Part shown: positions 19,838 through 30,800 of the stretch, piece after piece
How positions within the stretch are numbered: the first letter of the stretch is position 1
Layout: every line of letters begins with the position of its first letter
Origin: Saprospiraceae bacterium
GTDB taxonomy: Bacteria; Bacteroidota; Bacteroidia; Chitinophagales; Saprospiraceae
Reading direction: 5' to 3'
NCBI GenBank assembly: GCA_016712145.1
Contig: JADJRO010000001.1
Span: 806,001-870,000 of the forward strand
DNA: 64,000 nt
Made by a program: the position numbers and the translations under genes
Notes under the pieces: model-generated
The model's input: only the letters and a program-made list of their open reading frames with translations
Databases searched by the model: none
What the model was told of the DNA's origin: nothing

Positions 19838-22560
19838 TATCCAGTTGCTATTTAAATCGGGTCATTGCAATAAGTATTTGTAGCATAGCTTTCGTAAGTC
19901 AAATTTTTGCAACGCACAACAGAGCCGGCGAAATTTCGTATACTCAATTGTCCGATTTAAGCATTCGGGCCATCGTCACCACCTATACGAAAACAAGCAG
20001 CGTTTCTGCAGACAGAGATAGTATTTCAATTGCTTGGGGAGATGGAAGCTTTTCAAATGTGGTAAGAATAAATGGTAACGGTCAAATCTTACCAAATAAT
20101 ATTAAAAAGAATATATACATCGCAGAACACAGCTACCCTGGGCGTGGTAGTTATCTGATCAGTGTTCAGGATCCAAATCGGGTTGATAACATCCTTAATA
20201 TAGACCCACCCAATAGCGTTAATATTCCATTTTATATCCAAACCAGTGTCAGCTTATTAAATCTATTATTCCAATATCCCAATCATTCTGTTCAACTGTT
20301 ACAAGCGCCTATAGATTTTGCTTGTGTTGGCAAAGCGTTTACTCACAATCCTGCTGCTTACGACGAAGATGGAGATAGCCTAAGTTTTGAATTAGGAATT
20401 CCACTAATGGCTAAAGGTGTCATCGTTCCAAATTATTTTTATCCAAATCAAATTCAAGCTGGACTCAACAATAATATCAGCTTAGATTCAAGAGATGGTA
20501 CATTTAGATGGACCTCCCCGCAAAAAGCTGGAGAATATAATATTGTAATCATTGTGCATGAATATCGGAAAGGAATAAGAATTAGCAGTACCATGCGGGA
20601 TATGCAAATTTTTGTCAGGAATGATTGCCAGGACAATCAACCCCCATTCATTCAAACAATAACAGATACGTGTATTGTTGCTGGGACAAAACTGGAAATT
20701 CCGGTTTTTGCATTCGATCCTGATAGTTTAAATCCAAAGTCCAAAATAAAAATTGAAGCAAACGGGGCCGCCTTTTATACAGATCCACCTGCACAAATTG
20801 ACCAACACAATCAGTTTCAAAATTCCCCTATTCGAGCAACACTACGTTGGCAAACAACTTGTAACCAAGTTAGAAAAGAATATTATTTTATTGTACTTAA
20901 AGCAACTGACAACTATCTTGATACTACTGGTTTAGCATATTTGCACACCATTCGTATTAAAGTGGTTGGACCTGCTCCGGAAAATTTAAGCTCTAAACCT
21001 GAACAAAATTCAATCCGACTTCAATGGCAAAAACCCTACGACTGTGAAACCTTTGACGATATTTTTCGCGGATTTTCGGTTTGGAGAAAGGAACAGTCTA
21101 CCATTTTAGTACATGACACATGTCATCCGGGACTGCCAACTAATTTATATACACAAATAGCATATCTTACAAAAAATGCACAAGGCAATCAATATTACTA
21201 TGTCGACAGTCTGGTTCAAAAATCCAAATTTTACTGTTATAGAGTCTTAGGAGAATTTGCAAAAATCAATGCATCAGGCTATCCCGTAAATTTCGAAAGT
21301 AGCTTGCATTCAAATGAAACGTGCAATTCACTTGCGATTGAAAATCCCGTTTTGTTGAATGCTGATGTTCAACGAACAGATAGCCTAAGCGGGCAAGTAA
21401 ACGTTAAATGGTTAAAACCAGATCCCGTTGCTTTTGATACCATGCGCAATTCTGGACCTTACTTGATAGCAATTGAACACAAAATTGCCAATGCAAACTG
21501 GATTAACATACCTGAAAGTGTAAAATCTTACAATTTTTTTAATACCAATTGGGATACCTTGTTTCTACATCAAAATATTAACACAAAAACCTATCAACAC
21601 AATTACAGAGTGCAATTGTTACCTGCAAATCAATCAGATCATCGATCTGACTCTGCTCAAACAATTTATCTGACTTTACAACCTAATGACAAGTCTATTC
21701 AATTAAATTGGTTTGCTAAAACCCCTTGGACCAATTATAAATATATAATACTTCGATTAAATGAAAATACACAAGCTTTTGATTCAATAGGAACTACCAG
21801 TTTAAATACCTATACAGATAATCAGTTGCAGAATCAAAAATTATATTGTTACAAAATTAAAGCATATGGTACCTATGGAATTCTTACTATTGAACAACCA
21901 CTTTTAAATCATTCCAACGAGCAATGTGCTGTGCCTGAAGACAAAAAACCTCCTTGTTGCCCTATTCTAAAGGTTGTTGGTCCTTGTAATCAAGAGTTAC
22001 ATCAAGAAACAATTTCAAATAAATTAAGTTGGACAAATCCAAATCTGTCGTGTACTGACCATGATGCTTTAGGATATCGTATTTATTATTATATTGATTC
22101 TAAAAAAGTATTGCTTGCAGAAATTAATAATATAAATACTTTAGAATTCGAACATGCATTAACTGATATTATACCCAACTGTTATGGAATTAGTTCTTTT
22201 GATTCATTAAACAATGAATGTACTCTAATTGATACGGTTTGTGTTCAATATTGTCCTATCTATAAACTACCAAATACATTTACACCAAACCAAGATGGGT
22301 CAAATGACATTTTCAAACCATACCCTTTTCGATTTGTGGATAAAATTGAATTTAAGCTAATCAATCGTTGGGGCAAACAAGTTTTCGAAACCACAGATCC
22401 TAAAATAAACTGGGATGGAAAAGATGAATCTGGAAATCCCCTACCAGATGGGGTGTATTATTATTCCTGCATAGTTTATTATTCAGGTTTTCAAGCAAAC
22501 TTAAAAGCCAAGGACCAATTAACAGGATTTATTGAATTATTAAGAGGCAAACCTAATTAA
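19834..22560 (+). CDS. T9SS type B cargo protein with fibronectin-like modules
   Basis: A 908-residue exported protein. Residues 1-26 are a signal peptide ending IFATHN. The N-terminal 270 residues form a PKD/cadherin-like domain (SIAWGDGSFSNV, DEDGDSLSFELG), the middle carries fibronectin-III-like modules, and the last 95 residues are a CHU_C sorting domain (NTFTPNQDGSNDIF, LINRWGKQVFE, WDGKDESGNPLPDGVYYY). It is secreted by T9SS to the cell surface. The gene is embedded in a housekeeping operon, overlapping rfbD by four bases and ribE by one. The role is unknown; a structural or adhesive surface protein is likely. Confidence 0.85.
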   Translation: MISSCYLNRVIAISICSIAFVSQIFATHNRAGEISYTQLSDLSIRAIVTTYTKTSSVSADRDSISIAWGDGSFSNVVRINGNGQILPNNIKKNIYIAEHSYPGRGSYLISVQDPNRVDNILNIDPPNSVNIPFYIQTSVSLLNLLFQYPNHSVQLLQAPIDFACVGKAFTHNPAAYDEDGDSLSFELGIPLMAKGVIVPNYFYPNQIQAGLNNNISLDSRDGTFRWTSPQKAGEYNIVIIVHEYRKGIRISSTMRDMQIFVRNDCQDNQPPFIQTITDTCIVAGTKLEIPVFAFDPDSLNPKSKIKIEANGAAFYTDPPAQIDQHNQFQNSPIRATLRWQTTCNQVRKEYYFIVLKATDNYLDTTGLAYLHTIRIKVVGPAPENLSSKPEQNSIRLQWQKPYDCETFDDIFRGFSVWRKEQSTILVHDTCHPGLPTNLYTQIAYLTKNAQGNQYYYVDSLVQKSKFYCYRVLGEFAKINASGYPVNFESSLHSNETCNSLAIENPVLLNADVQRTDSLSGQVNVKWLKPDPVAFDTMRNSGPYLIAIEHKIANANWINIPESVKSYNFFNTNWDTLFLHQNINTKTYQHNYRVQLLPANQSDHRSDSAQTIYLTLQPNDKSIQLNWFAKTPWTNYKYIILRLNENTQAFDSIGTTSLNTYTDNQLQNQKLYCYKIKAYGTYGILTIEQPLLNHSNEQCAVPEDKKPPCCPILKVVGPCNQELHQETISNKLSWTNPNLSCTDHDALGYRIYYYIDSKKVLLAEINNINTLEFEHALTDIIPNCYGISSFDSLNNECTLIDTVCVQYCPIYKLPNTFTPNQDGSNDIFKPYPFRFVDKIEFKLINRWGKQVFETTDPKINWDGKDESGNPLPDGVYYYSCIVYYSGFQANLKAKDQLTGFIELLRGKPN

Positions 22561-23144
22561 TGTTTACAGGAATCATTGAATCTCTAGGCTGCATTAAATC
22601 AATACGAAGAGACAAGGGCAATCTTCAGATCGAAATAACCAGTGCGCTATCAAAGTCACTTAAAATCGATCAAAGTGTCGCTCATGATGGGGTATGTCTT
22701 ACAGTCATTAAAAAATTTAAAACAAGCCATATTGTAACTGTTGTAAGTGAAACCTTGCAAAAAACCAATTTATCTAAATTGAAAGTAGGTGGATTGATAA
22801 ACCTAGAAAGGGCATTGCATTTAAACAGCAGATTAGATGGGCATTTAGTTTCAGGACATGTAGATTGTACGTCAAAGCTTTTAAAAATAAAAAAACTGCC
22901 AGGTAGCACCGAACTTGAATTCGAACTAAAAAAAGAATTTGAGAATTTGATTATTTCGAAAGGCTCCATTACGATCAATGGAATCAGCTTAACGGTTTCA
23001 AAATTAAAAAGCAAGTCCTTTAAAGTTGTAATCATACCATATACCTGGGATCATACCAATTTAAAACATCTAGAAAAGGGTGCTCTGGCAAATATTGAAT
23101 TTGATCTTATTGGTAAATATATACTACGCTCCAAGCGAATTTAA
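22560..23144 (+). CDS. ribE: Riboflavin synthase, alpha chain
   Basis: This enzyme dismutates two molecules of 6,7-dimethyl-8-ribityllumazine to riboflavin. The 194-residue protein has the two lumazine-binding repeats: MFTGIIESLG at the start, the SVAHDGVCLTV block, NLERALHLNSRLDGHLVSGHVD in the middle (with short breaks), and ITINGISLTV in the second repeat. The start codon overlaps the preceding stop (TAATG), so it is translationally coupled to the secreted-protein gene. A terminator follows at 23203. It is the last gene of the plus-strand operon. Confidence 0.95.
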   Translation: MFTGIIESLGCIKSIRRDKGNLQIEITSALSKSLKIDQSVAHDGVCLTVIKKFKTSHIVTVVSETLQKTNLSKLKVGGLINLERALHLNSRLDGHLVSGHVDCTSKLLKIKKLPGSTELEFELKKEFENLIISKGSITINGISLTVSKLKSKSFKVVIIPYTWDHTNLKHLEKGALANIEFDLIGKYILRSKRI

Positions 23145-23202
23145 ATATTTGTAAATTTAGAAACCACTCTTTCCAATATGGAGTTTCTAAATACCATATA
23201 AG

Positions 23203-23233
23203 TAAAAAGGGCCTTCAATTTGAAAGCCCTTTT
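23203..23233. terminator. Bidirectional terminator between ribE and rpoC
   Basis: AAAAGGGCCTTCAA pairs with TTGAAAGCCCTTTT across a very short loop, giving a stem of about 13 pairs with one mismatch. A long T tract follows on the plus strand and T residues flank it on the minus strand. It lies 60 bp after ribE and 37 bp after rpoC, so it can end both convergent transcripts. Confidence 0.8.
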
Positions 23234-23269
23234 ATTTTTTTGTCAATTGAACTATAATTAAGTTCGTAT

Positions 23270-25669
23270 CTAATCTTCTGCTTCTACTAAATTTTTCTTG
23301 CTGTTAGCTGAACGAACAAATAAGTCTTTATACTTTCTGTGTCCGGTTCCTGCAGGAATTTTCTTTCCAATAATTACATTTTCTTTCAAGCCCGACAAGT
23401 CATCGCTCTTTGCTGACATAGCCGCCGAACTCAATACTTTTGTGGTCTCTTGGAAGGAAGCAGCAGAAATCCAACTACTGGTACCTAATGAAGCCCTGGT
23501 TATCCCTAATAACAATGGACTCGCAGTTGCTGAAGTTGCATCCCGATACTCTACTAATTTTTTATCATTCCGTTTCAAAAATGAATTTTCATCGCGCAAT
23601 TGTCGAATAGAAACCAACTGACCCGCTTTCAATTTTGCAGAATCATTTGCTTCTGTTACAACCTTCTTATCAAAAATATCATCGTTTGCTTCAATGAATT
23701 CCCAACGATCTACAGGCTCGCCTTCCAATAAGGTAGTATCCCCTGGATCTTCAATTTGAACCCATCGCATCATTTGTCTGACGATAACTTCAATGTGTTT
23801 GTCGTTGATGTTGATCCCTTGTGAACGATACACCTCTTGAACCCCATTTACCAAATAAGATTGAACAGCAAAAAGACCTTTAATCATCATGATATCCCGC
23901 GGAGCAGTGGTTCCATCAGATAAGGGAGTACCTGCTCTAACAAAATCACCTTCCTGAACCAGGATATGCTTTGACAATCCAATTAAATATTTTCTGCGTT
24001 GAGCGGTGCGCTCATCCTCTACAAAGATTTCGCGATTTCCTCGTTTGATCTTACCATAAAAAACAATTCCATCAATCTCACTAACTACAGCCGGATTGGA
24101 AGGATTTCTTGCTTCAAATAACTCCGTTACCCTTGGCAAACCACCTGTGATATCCGAAACCTTACTTACGTTTCTTGGAATTTTACCAATTTTCTGTCCA
24201 GCACTGATATCGCTGTTATCGTCAATGGTTATATACGCGCCCACTGGCAAGGAATAGTTTTTTAATTCTTCTCCAGCTGCATTTACAATTGAAATTGCAG
24301 GAATCTTTTTCTTGTTTTTAGATTCAATAATAACTTTTTCAGAATAACCAGTTTGGTCATCGCGCTCCATACGATAGGTTACGCCTTCTTCAATGGAATC
24401 ATATTTAATTATTCCAGAAAATTCTGAAATGATTAAAGCATTAAATGGATCCCAATTACATATCAAATCCCCTTTGTTTACTTTTTGCTTTTCTTTTACA
24501 AATAAGAACGAACCATAAGGTACGTGCATACTTGTTAAGATTTTATTATTCTCGATATCCAAAATCCGGATTTCACCTGACCTTGAAATTACAATCGTGC
24601 TTTTTGTATTATTTTCAACAAGTTCAGAAACTTTCAAACCGTCGTATTCAATGATCCCATCAAATTTTGCAACGATTTCAGATTCTGCTTTAGATACAGC
24701 AGCCACACCCCCTACGTGAAATGTACGCAGTGTTAACTGGGTACCTGGTTCACCAATACTTTGTGCTGCTATAATTCCTACTGCATCCCCTTCTTCTGTA
24801 ATCCGGCCTGTAGCTAAATTTTTACCATAACATTTAGTACAAACTCCATTTTTAGCTTCACATGTTAATACAGAACGGATGGTAACCGATTCGATTCCTA
24901 ACTTTTCAATATTTTGAGCTGTCTTGTCATCAATGTATTCACCTGCCAATAAAATGATGTCTTCAGTCAATGGATGCAAAATATTATGCAAACTAAATCG
25001 ACCAACGATTCTTGAAGCCAGGTTTTCGATTACTTTTTCATTATCAACCAAAGCTGTAGTTTCAATTCCACGAAGGGTATTGCAATCTTCATCTGAGATT
25101 ACAACATCTTGAGCAACATCAACCAACCTTCTCGTCAAGTATCCAGCATCCGCTGTTTTCAAGGCAGTATCTGCCAAACCTTTTCGTGCACCGTGAGTTG
25201 AAATAAAATATTCCAATACTGATAACCCATCCTGGAAATTAGATAGAATCGGATTTTCAATAATGGCACTTCCTGTATCTCCTGACTTTCTAGGTTTTGC
25301 CATCAATCCTCTCAGTCCGCAAAGCTGTTTAATTTGTTGTTTGGATCCTCTGGCACCTGAATGCAACATCATGTAAACAGAATTAAATCCGCCTTTATGT
25401 GCTGCTAATTCTTTCATCAAATTATCAGTAACCCGGTTATCTGCATAGGTCCATTTATCAATAATCTGATTGTATCGTTCGTTATTGGTAATTAAACCCA
25501 TGTTATAACTATCCCAGATTTCTTCAACTTCACGTTGCGCTTCGTCCAAAGTTTTTTGCTTGATCGATGGCGTAATTAAGTCTCCTAAATTAAAAGAAAG
25601 ACCCGCTTTAAACGCCCAGTAAAATCCTAAATCCTTGATTTCATCCAAAAAATTTTGCAGTAACTGCAA
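23270..25669 (-). CDS. rpoC: RNA polymerase beta' subunit, C-terminal part (frameshifted)
   Basis: This frame carries the C-terminal half of beta': the trigger-loop region ARKGLADTALKTADAGYLT, the second zinc site CEAKNGVCTKCYG, the PGTQLTLRTFHVGG block and the terminal segment FQETTKVLSSAAM. It begins in the wrong frame for its first residues; the true junction is at the six-T run at 25647-25652 (minus strand). Removing one T gives VTAKFLDEIKDLGF, the expected family sequence, and a full beta' of 1422 residues. Because beta' is essential, the shift is most likely a consensus error. Confidence 0.93.
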   Translation of the reverse strand: MQLLQNFLDEIKDLGFYWAFKAGLSFNLGDLITPSIKQKTLDEAQREVEEIWDSYNMGLITNNERYNQIIDKWTYADNRVTDNLMKELAAHKGGFNSVYMMLHSGARGSKQQIKQLCGLRGLMAKPRKSGDTGSAIIENPILSNFQDGLSVLEYFISTHGARKGLADTALKTADAGYLTRRLVDVAQDVVISDEDCNTLRGIETTALVDNEKVIENLASRIVGRFSLHNILHPLTEDIILLAGEYIDDKTAQNIEKLGIESVTIRSVLTCEAKNGVCTKCYGKNLATGRITEEGDAVGIIAAQSIGEPGTQLTLRTFHVGGVAAVSKAESEIVAKFDGIIEYDGLKVSELVENNTKSTIVISRSGEIRILDIENNKILTSMHVPYGSFLFVKEKQKVNKGDLICNWDPFNALIISEFSGIIKYDSIEEGVTYRMERDDQTGYSEKVIIESKNKKKIPAISIVNAAGEELKNYSLPVGAYITIDDNSDISAGQKIGKIPRNVSKVSDITGGLPRVTELFEARNPSNPAVVSEIDGIVFYGKIKRGNREIFVEDERTAQRRKYLIGLSKHILVQEGDFVRAGTPLSDGTTAPRDIMMIKGLFAVQSYLVNGVQEVYRSQGININDKHIEVIVRQMMRWVQIEDPGDTTLLEGEPVDRWEFIEANDDIFDKKVVTEANDSAKLKAGQLVSIRQLRDENSFLKRNDKKLVEYRDATSATASPLLLGITRASLGTSSWISAASFQETTKVLSSAAMSAKSDDLSGLKENVIIGKKIPAGTGHRKYKDLFVRSANSKKNLVEAED

Positions 25670-27539
25670 AACTTGTACGGACTATGATATCCCCAATAAT
25701 TTGTTTTAGGTTTTTCTTTGTAAGCAATTCATTTAAGAAAGGCACTGTACTTGGAACCACTTCATTCAACAAAACGCGACCTACTGTAGTGCGGATCATT
25801 TTGTTTTCTAGTTCCAGATTTTCATTTTCAACCAATACTTTTAATTGAACAGGATCATGCAGTTCAATTTTCTTTTCGTTAAATGCAATTACAACTTCGT
25901 CCTTACTATAAAATATTTTAATTTTTTGTTCTTTGTCAATTGCGCGTTCTTTCGTGAGGTAATACAATCCTAATACCATGTCCTGTGAAGGAAGGGTAAT
26001 TGGAGAACCATCCTGTGGATTCAGCATATTATGACTCGCAAGCATCAATAATTGGGCTTCCAATATAGATGCGTTGCTTAATGGTACGTGAACTGCCATC
26101 TGGTCACCATCAAAATCCGCGTTAAATGCACCGCAAACCAGCGGGTGAAGTTGAATTGCTTTTCCTTCAATTAAAACTGGCTGAAATGCTTGAATGGATA
26201 ATCTGTGAAGTGTTGGTGCCCGGTTTAATAAGACCGGATGACCTTTCAATATATTTTCAAGAATATCCCAAATAATCGGATCTTTTCTATCCACTAATTT
26301 CTTAGCAGATTTAACCGTTTTGACAACTCCCCTTTCAATTAATTTACGAATTACAAATGGCTTAAATAATTCCGCAGCCATGTTCTTAGGTAAACCGCAT
26401 TCATGCAATTTTAAAGAAGGGCCTACAACAATCACTGAACGACCGCTATAATCCACCCGTTTACCTAATAGATTCTGACGGAATCGACCTTGCTTTCCTT
26501 TTAGAATATCACTTAAGGATTTTAATGCTCTACCACCTTCGGCTTTTACTGCGTTTGATTTTCTTGAATTATCAAATAATGAATCAACAGCTTCTTGCAA
26601 CATCCTTTTTTCATTACGCAAGATCACTTCAGGAGCCTTAATCTCCAACAATCGTTTCAATCGATTATTTCTGATAATTACTCTTCGGTACAAATCATTT
26701 AAATCCGAACTGGCAAAACGACCTCCATCCAATGGTACTAAAGGTCTTAATTCTGGAGGAATCACCGGTAAATACTGGATAATCATCCATTCCGGTTTGT
26801 TATTTTTTTCATTCAATCCTTCTCGAAATGCTTCCGCAACCCGTAAGCGTTTCAATGCTTCAGATTTTCTTTGTTGAGACGATTCGTTTGAAGCTTGATG
26901 TCTTAAGTCATAGGATAAATCATCCAATTTTAATCTGATAAGCAATTCAAATACTGCTTCAGCTCCCATTTTTGCAATAAACTTATTGGGATCTTTATCA
27001 TCCAGCATTTGATTTTCTTTTGGAAGTGAATCCAAAACTTCAAAATACTCTTCTTCTGTAATTAAATCTAAAAGATTTGAACCATTTCCTGCAGCCAATC
27101 CTGGTTGAATTACAACAAATCGTTCATAATAAATGATTGATTCTAGTTTCTTAGATGAAAGTCCTAATAGATAACCGATTTTATTTGGTAATGATTTAAA
27201 AAACCAAATATGAACTACTGGAACCACTAATTTAATGTGTCCCATACGTTCGCGTCGAACTTTCTTTTCTGTTACTTCAACACCGCAACGATCGCAAACA
27301 ATTCCGCGGTAACGAATCCGTTTGTATTTGCCGCAATAACATTCGTAGTCCTTAACCGGACCAAAAATTCGTTCACAAAATAAACCATCACGTTCTGGTT
27401 TATAGGATCGATAGTTGATCGTTTCAGGTTTTAAAACCTCACCGAATGAACGCTCCAGAATATCATCCGGAGAACTCAAACTTATCGTGATTTTGTCAAA
27501 CTCCTGATCTTGCTTAGTTACTTTATTTTTAAATGACAT
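25641..27539 (-). CDS. rpoC: RNA polymerase beta' subunit, N-terminal part (frameshifted)
   Basis: The 632-residue frame contains the zinc ribbon CYCGKYKR ... CDRCGVEVT near the N-terminus, the clamp and rudder regions, and the catalytic motif NADFDGDQMAVHVPL that holds the magnesium ion of RNA polymerase. It ends at residues KFFG by a TGA that arises only from one extra base; the protein continues in the frame of 23270-25669. It follows rpoB at a distance of 21 bases and belongs to the rplKAJL-rpoBC operon. Confidence 0.95.
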   Translation of the reverse strand: MSFKNKVTKQDQEFDKITISLSSPDDILERSFGEVLKPETINYRSYKPERDGLFCERIFGPVKDYECYCGKYKRIRYRGIVCDRCGVEVTEKKVRRERMGHIKLVVPVVHIWFFKSLPNKIGYLLGLSSKKLESIIYYERFVVIQPGLAAGNGSNLLDLITEEEYFEVLDSLPKENQMLDDKDPNKFIAKMGAEAVFELLIRLKLDDLSYDLRHQASNESSQQRKSEALKRLRVAEAFREGLNEKNNKPEWMIIQYLPVIPPELRPLVPLDGGRFASSDLNDLYRRVIIRNNRLKRLLEIKAPEVILRNEKRMLQEAVDSLFDNSRKSNAVKAEGGRALKSLSDILKGKQGRFRQNLLGKRVDYSGRSVIVVGPSLKLHECGLPKNMAAELFKPFVIRKLIERGVVKTVKSAKKLVDRKDPIIWDILENILKGHPVLLNRAPTLHRLSIQAFQPVLIEGKAIQLHPLVCGAFNADFDGDQMAVHVPLSNASILEAQLLMLASHNMLNPQDGSPITLPSQDMVLGLYYLTKERAIDKEQKIKIFYSKDEVVIAFNEKKIELHDPVQLKVLVENENLELENKMIRTTVGRVLLNEVVPSTVPFLNELLTKKNLKQIIGDIIVRTSFAVTAKFFG

Positions 27540-27560
27540 GTTTGTTATTGATTAGAGCGG

Positions 27561-27899
27561 TTATTCAAATTTTACATCCAATACCAATCCTCTTAATTCG
27601 TGGATCAATACATTAAATGATTCAGGAATATTTGGTTCAGGAAGATTATCACCTTTTACAATTGCTTCGTAAGCTTTTGCGCGACCGATGATATCATCTG
27701 ATTTAATAGTCAATAATTCACGTAAGATGTTAGCAGCACCAAATGCTTCTAATGCCCAAACCTCCATCTCACCAAAACGCTGACCACCAAACTGTGCTTT
27801 ACCACCAAGAGGTTGTTGTGTAATCAATGAGTATGGTCCAATTGAACGAGCGTGCATTTTATCATCCACCATGCGCGAAAGTTTCAGCATGTAAATCAC
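27561..27899 (-). CDS. rpoB: RNA polymerase beta subunit, C-terminal end (frameshifted)
   Basis: The 112 residues are the highly conserved C-terminus of beta: VDDKMHARSIGPYSLI, QQPLGGKAQFGGQRFGEMEV, WALEAFGAA and the terminal FNVLIHELRGL. It is separated from the main rpoB frame by one extra base in the five-G run at 27899-27903 (minus strand); deleting one G gives ATVGVIYMLKLSRMVDD, the normal family sequence. Rejoined length is 1272 residues. This is not a separate gene. Confidence 0.95.
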   Translation of the reverse strand: MIYMLKLSRMVDDKMHARSIGPYSLITQQPLGGKAQFGGQRFGEMEVWALEAFGAANILRELLTIKSDDIIGRAKAYEAIVKGDNLPEPNIPESFNVLIHELRGLVLDVKFE

Positions 27900-30800
27900 C
27901 CCCTACCGTTGCTTGCTGGTGAAAACGATCGCCGGTTTCTCCATCATAAAGATAGGTTTGTCCAAACTGAGGCAATTCTGCTTTCTCAATATGTGCGTAG
28001 ATATCATGAATGGTTGCTCCATCAAAAATCGGTGTTGCAAAATGAACACCTAATTTCTTTCCAGCCCAACCCAATACCGTTTCAAATATCTGACCCAAGT
28101 TCATCCTTGAAGGTACCCCTAGTGGATTCAAAACAATATCAACCGGTGAACCATCTTCCAGGAACGGCATATCTTCAACACGTACAATTTTAGATACAAT
28201 CCCCTTATTTCCGTGGCGTCCAGCTAATTTATCACCTACTTTAAGCTTTCTTTTCTTTGCAATATAAACTTTTGCAAGTTTTAAAACGCCTGCAGGTAAT
28301 TCATCCCCAATGCTGATATTAAATTTCTCCCGTTTGTATTTTCCAATTTCTTCATTCACTTTAATATTATAGTTATGAAGTAATTTAGAAACAGATTGGT
28401 TTTTTTCAGTGTCTTTAGTCCAACTAAAATAATCAACTTTTGTGAAATCAATTTTCTTTAATAACGGATTGGTATACTTTGATCCTTTAGCTATCAACTC
28501 TTCACCATATATGCTTTTAACACCGGATGAAAGTTGATCTTTTATCAGCTTTAATAATTTATCAATCAGGATGGTTTTTAATTCATTTAAAGCAACCGCA
28601 TGTTTATCATCCAATCGCGTCAATAAATCTTTCTCCTGAACTTTCTGAAACTTATCTTTTTTTGCACGGGCATAAAGCTGCTTATCAATAACGACCCCTT
28701 CAATGGAAGGAGGTACTTTTAATGAAGCATCTTTAACGTCTCCTGCTTTATCACCAAAGATGGCTCGCAATAATTTTTCTTCGGGTGTAGGATCTGTTTC
28801 TCCCTTTGGAGTAATTTTTCCAATTAAAATATCACCTTCTTCAACATTTGCACCAATTCTGATAATTCCATTTTCATCCAAATCCTTAGTAGCTTCTTCA
28901 CTTACGTTTGGAATGTCATTCGTTAATTCTTCTTCACCTAATTTTGTATCCCGAACTTCAAGTTCAAAACTTTCAATGTGAATCGATGTGAAAATATCTT
29001 CCTGAATAACACGTTCTGAAATTACAATAGCATCTTCAAAATTGTACCCTTTCCAAGGCATGAAGGCTACTTGTAAATTTTGGCCTAATGCCAATTCGCC
29101 ATTTTCAGTTGCATATCCATCTGAAAGAATCGTACCCAAAGAAACCCGATCCCCCTTCTTTACAATTGGCTTAAGGTTAATACAAGTTGCCTGGTTGGTA
29201 CGAGCAAACTTTGTTAAAGAATATTCTTTTACGTTTTCTTCAAAAGAAACCAGATTTTCTTCATCATTCCGGTCATAACGTATTACAATTTTAGTTGCAT
29301 CTACAAATTCAACAGCTCCATCTCCTTCTGCAGTAATCAACATCCTGGAATCATGTGCAACTTTCGCTTCCAATCCAGTTCCAACGATCGGTGCATGAGG
29401 GCGAATTAATGGTACTGCCTGACGTTGCATGTTAGATCCCATCAATGCACGATTCGCATCATCATTTTCCAAAAATGGAATTAAGGATGCAGAAACTCCA
29501 ACAATTTGATTTGGAGCAACATCCATGAATTCCAATTCAAGTGGCTCGAGTACTGGAAATTCTCCATGTTCTCGTCCTTTTACTTTTTGTATTTGGAAAT
29601 CTCCTTTTTTATCAACCGGAACATTTGCTTGAGCAATTTTTGCATAATCCTCTTCTTCAGCAGACAAATATTGAATTCCGTTTTTAATATTCACTTTACC
29701 AGCATCTACTTTCCAATAGGGAGTTTCTAAAAATCCCATGGAATTAATTTTTGCATGCACACAAAGGGTTGAAATCAACCCAATATTTGGTCCTTCTGGT
29801 GTTTCAATGGTACATAAACGGCCATAATGTGAATAATGCACGTCCCGTACCTCAAATCCTGCTCGCTCTCTTGATAAACCACCTGGTCCCAGTGCAGAAA
29901 TTCTGCGTTTGTGTGTAATTTCAGAAAGCGGATTTGTTTGATCTAAAAATTGGGACAATTGACTGGTACCAAAAAATGAATTGATAACAGAAGACAAGGT
30001 TCTTGCATTGATCAAGTCTATAGGTGTAAATACCTCATTGTCCCGAACATTCATACGTTCACGTATGGTACGAGCCATTCTTGCCAATCCAACACCAAAT
30101 TGAGCAAACAATTGTTCTCCAACTGTACGTACTCTTCTATTACTTAAATGATCGATATCATCCAACTCAGCCTTTTGGTTAATCAGCGAGATTAAATATT
30201 TTACTATTTCTGTGATATCTTCCTTGGTTAAAACCAAGGTATCCATAGATGCCTTTAGATTTAACTTCTTATTGATTTTATATCGACCTACTTCTCCCAG
30301 GTTGTATCGTTTGTCTGAGAAAAAGAGTTTATCAATGATTCCACGTGCTGTATCATCATCCGGTGGATCAGATCCTCTTAATTGACGATAGATATGGATC
30401 ACCGCTTCCATTTCAGAACTGGAAGGATCCTTTTGTAATGTATTATAAATAATAGAATAATCTTCAGTGATATCCTCACGTTGAAGGATAATATTATCAA
30501 CAGAAGCTTCACTGATCATTTTTATATTGTCCTCATCTAAAATGGTATCCCGTTCCAGAATGATTTCATTACGCTCAACAGTTACCAACTCACCGGTATC
30601 TTCATCAACAAAATCTTCAGTCCATCGCTTCAAAATCCGGGCGGCTAATTTACGGCCTACTGCTTTTTTTAGATCTTTTTGAGTGGCTTTGATTTCTTCA
30701 GCAAGATTAAATAAATGCAAAATATCCTTATCAGATGTGTATCCGATTGCACGCAACAAAGTGGTAACAGGAAATTTCTTTTTACGATCAATGTAAGCAT

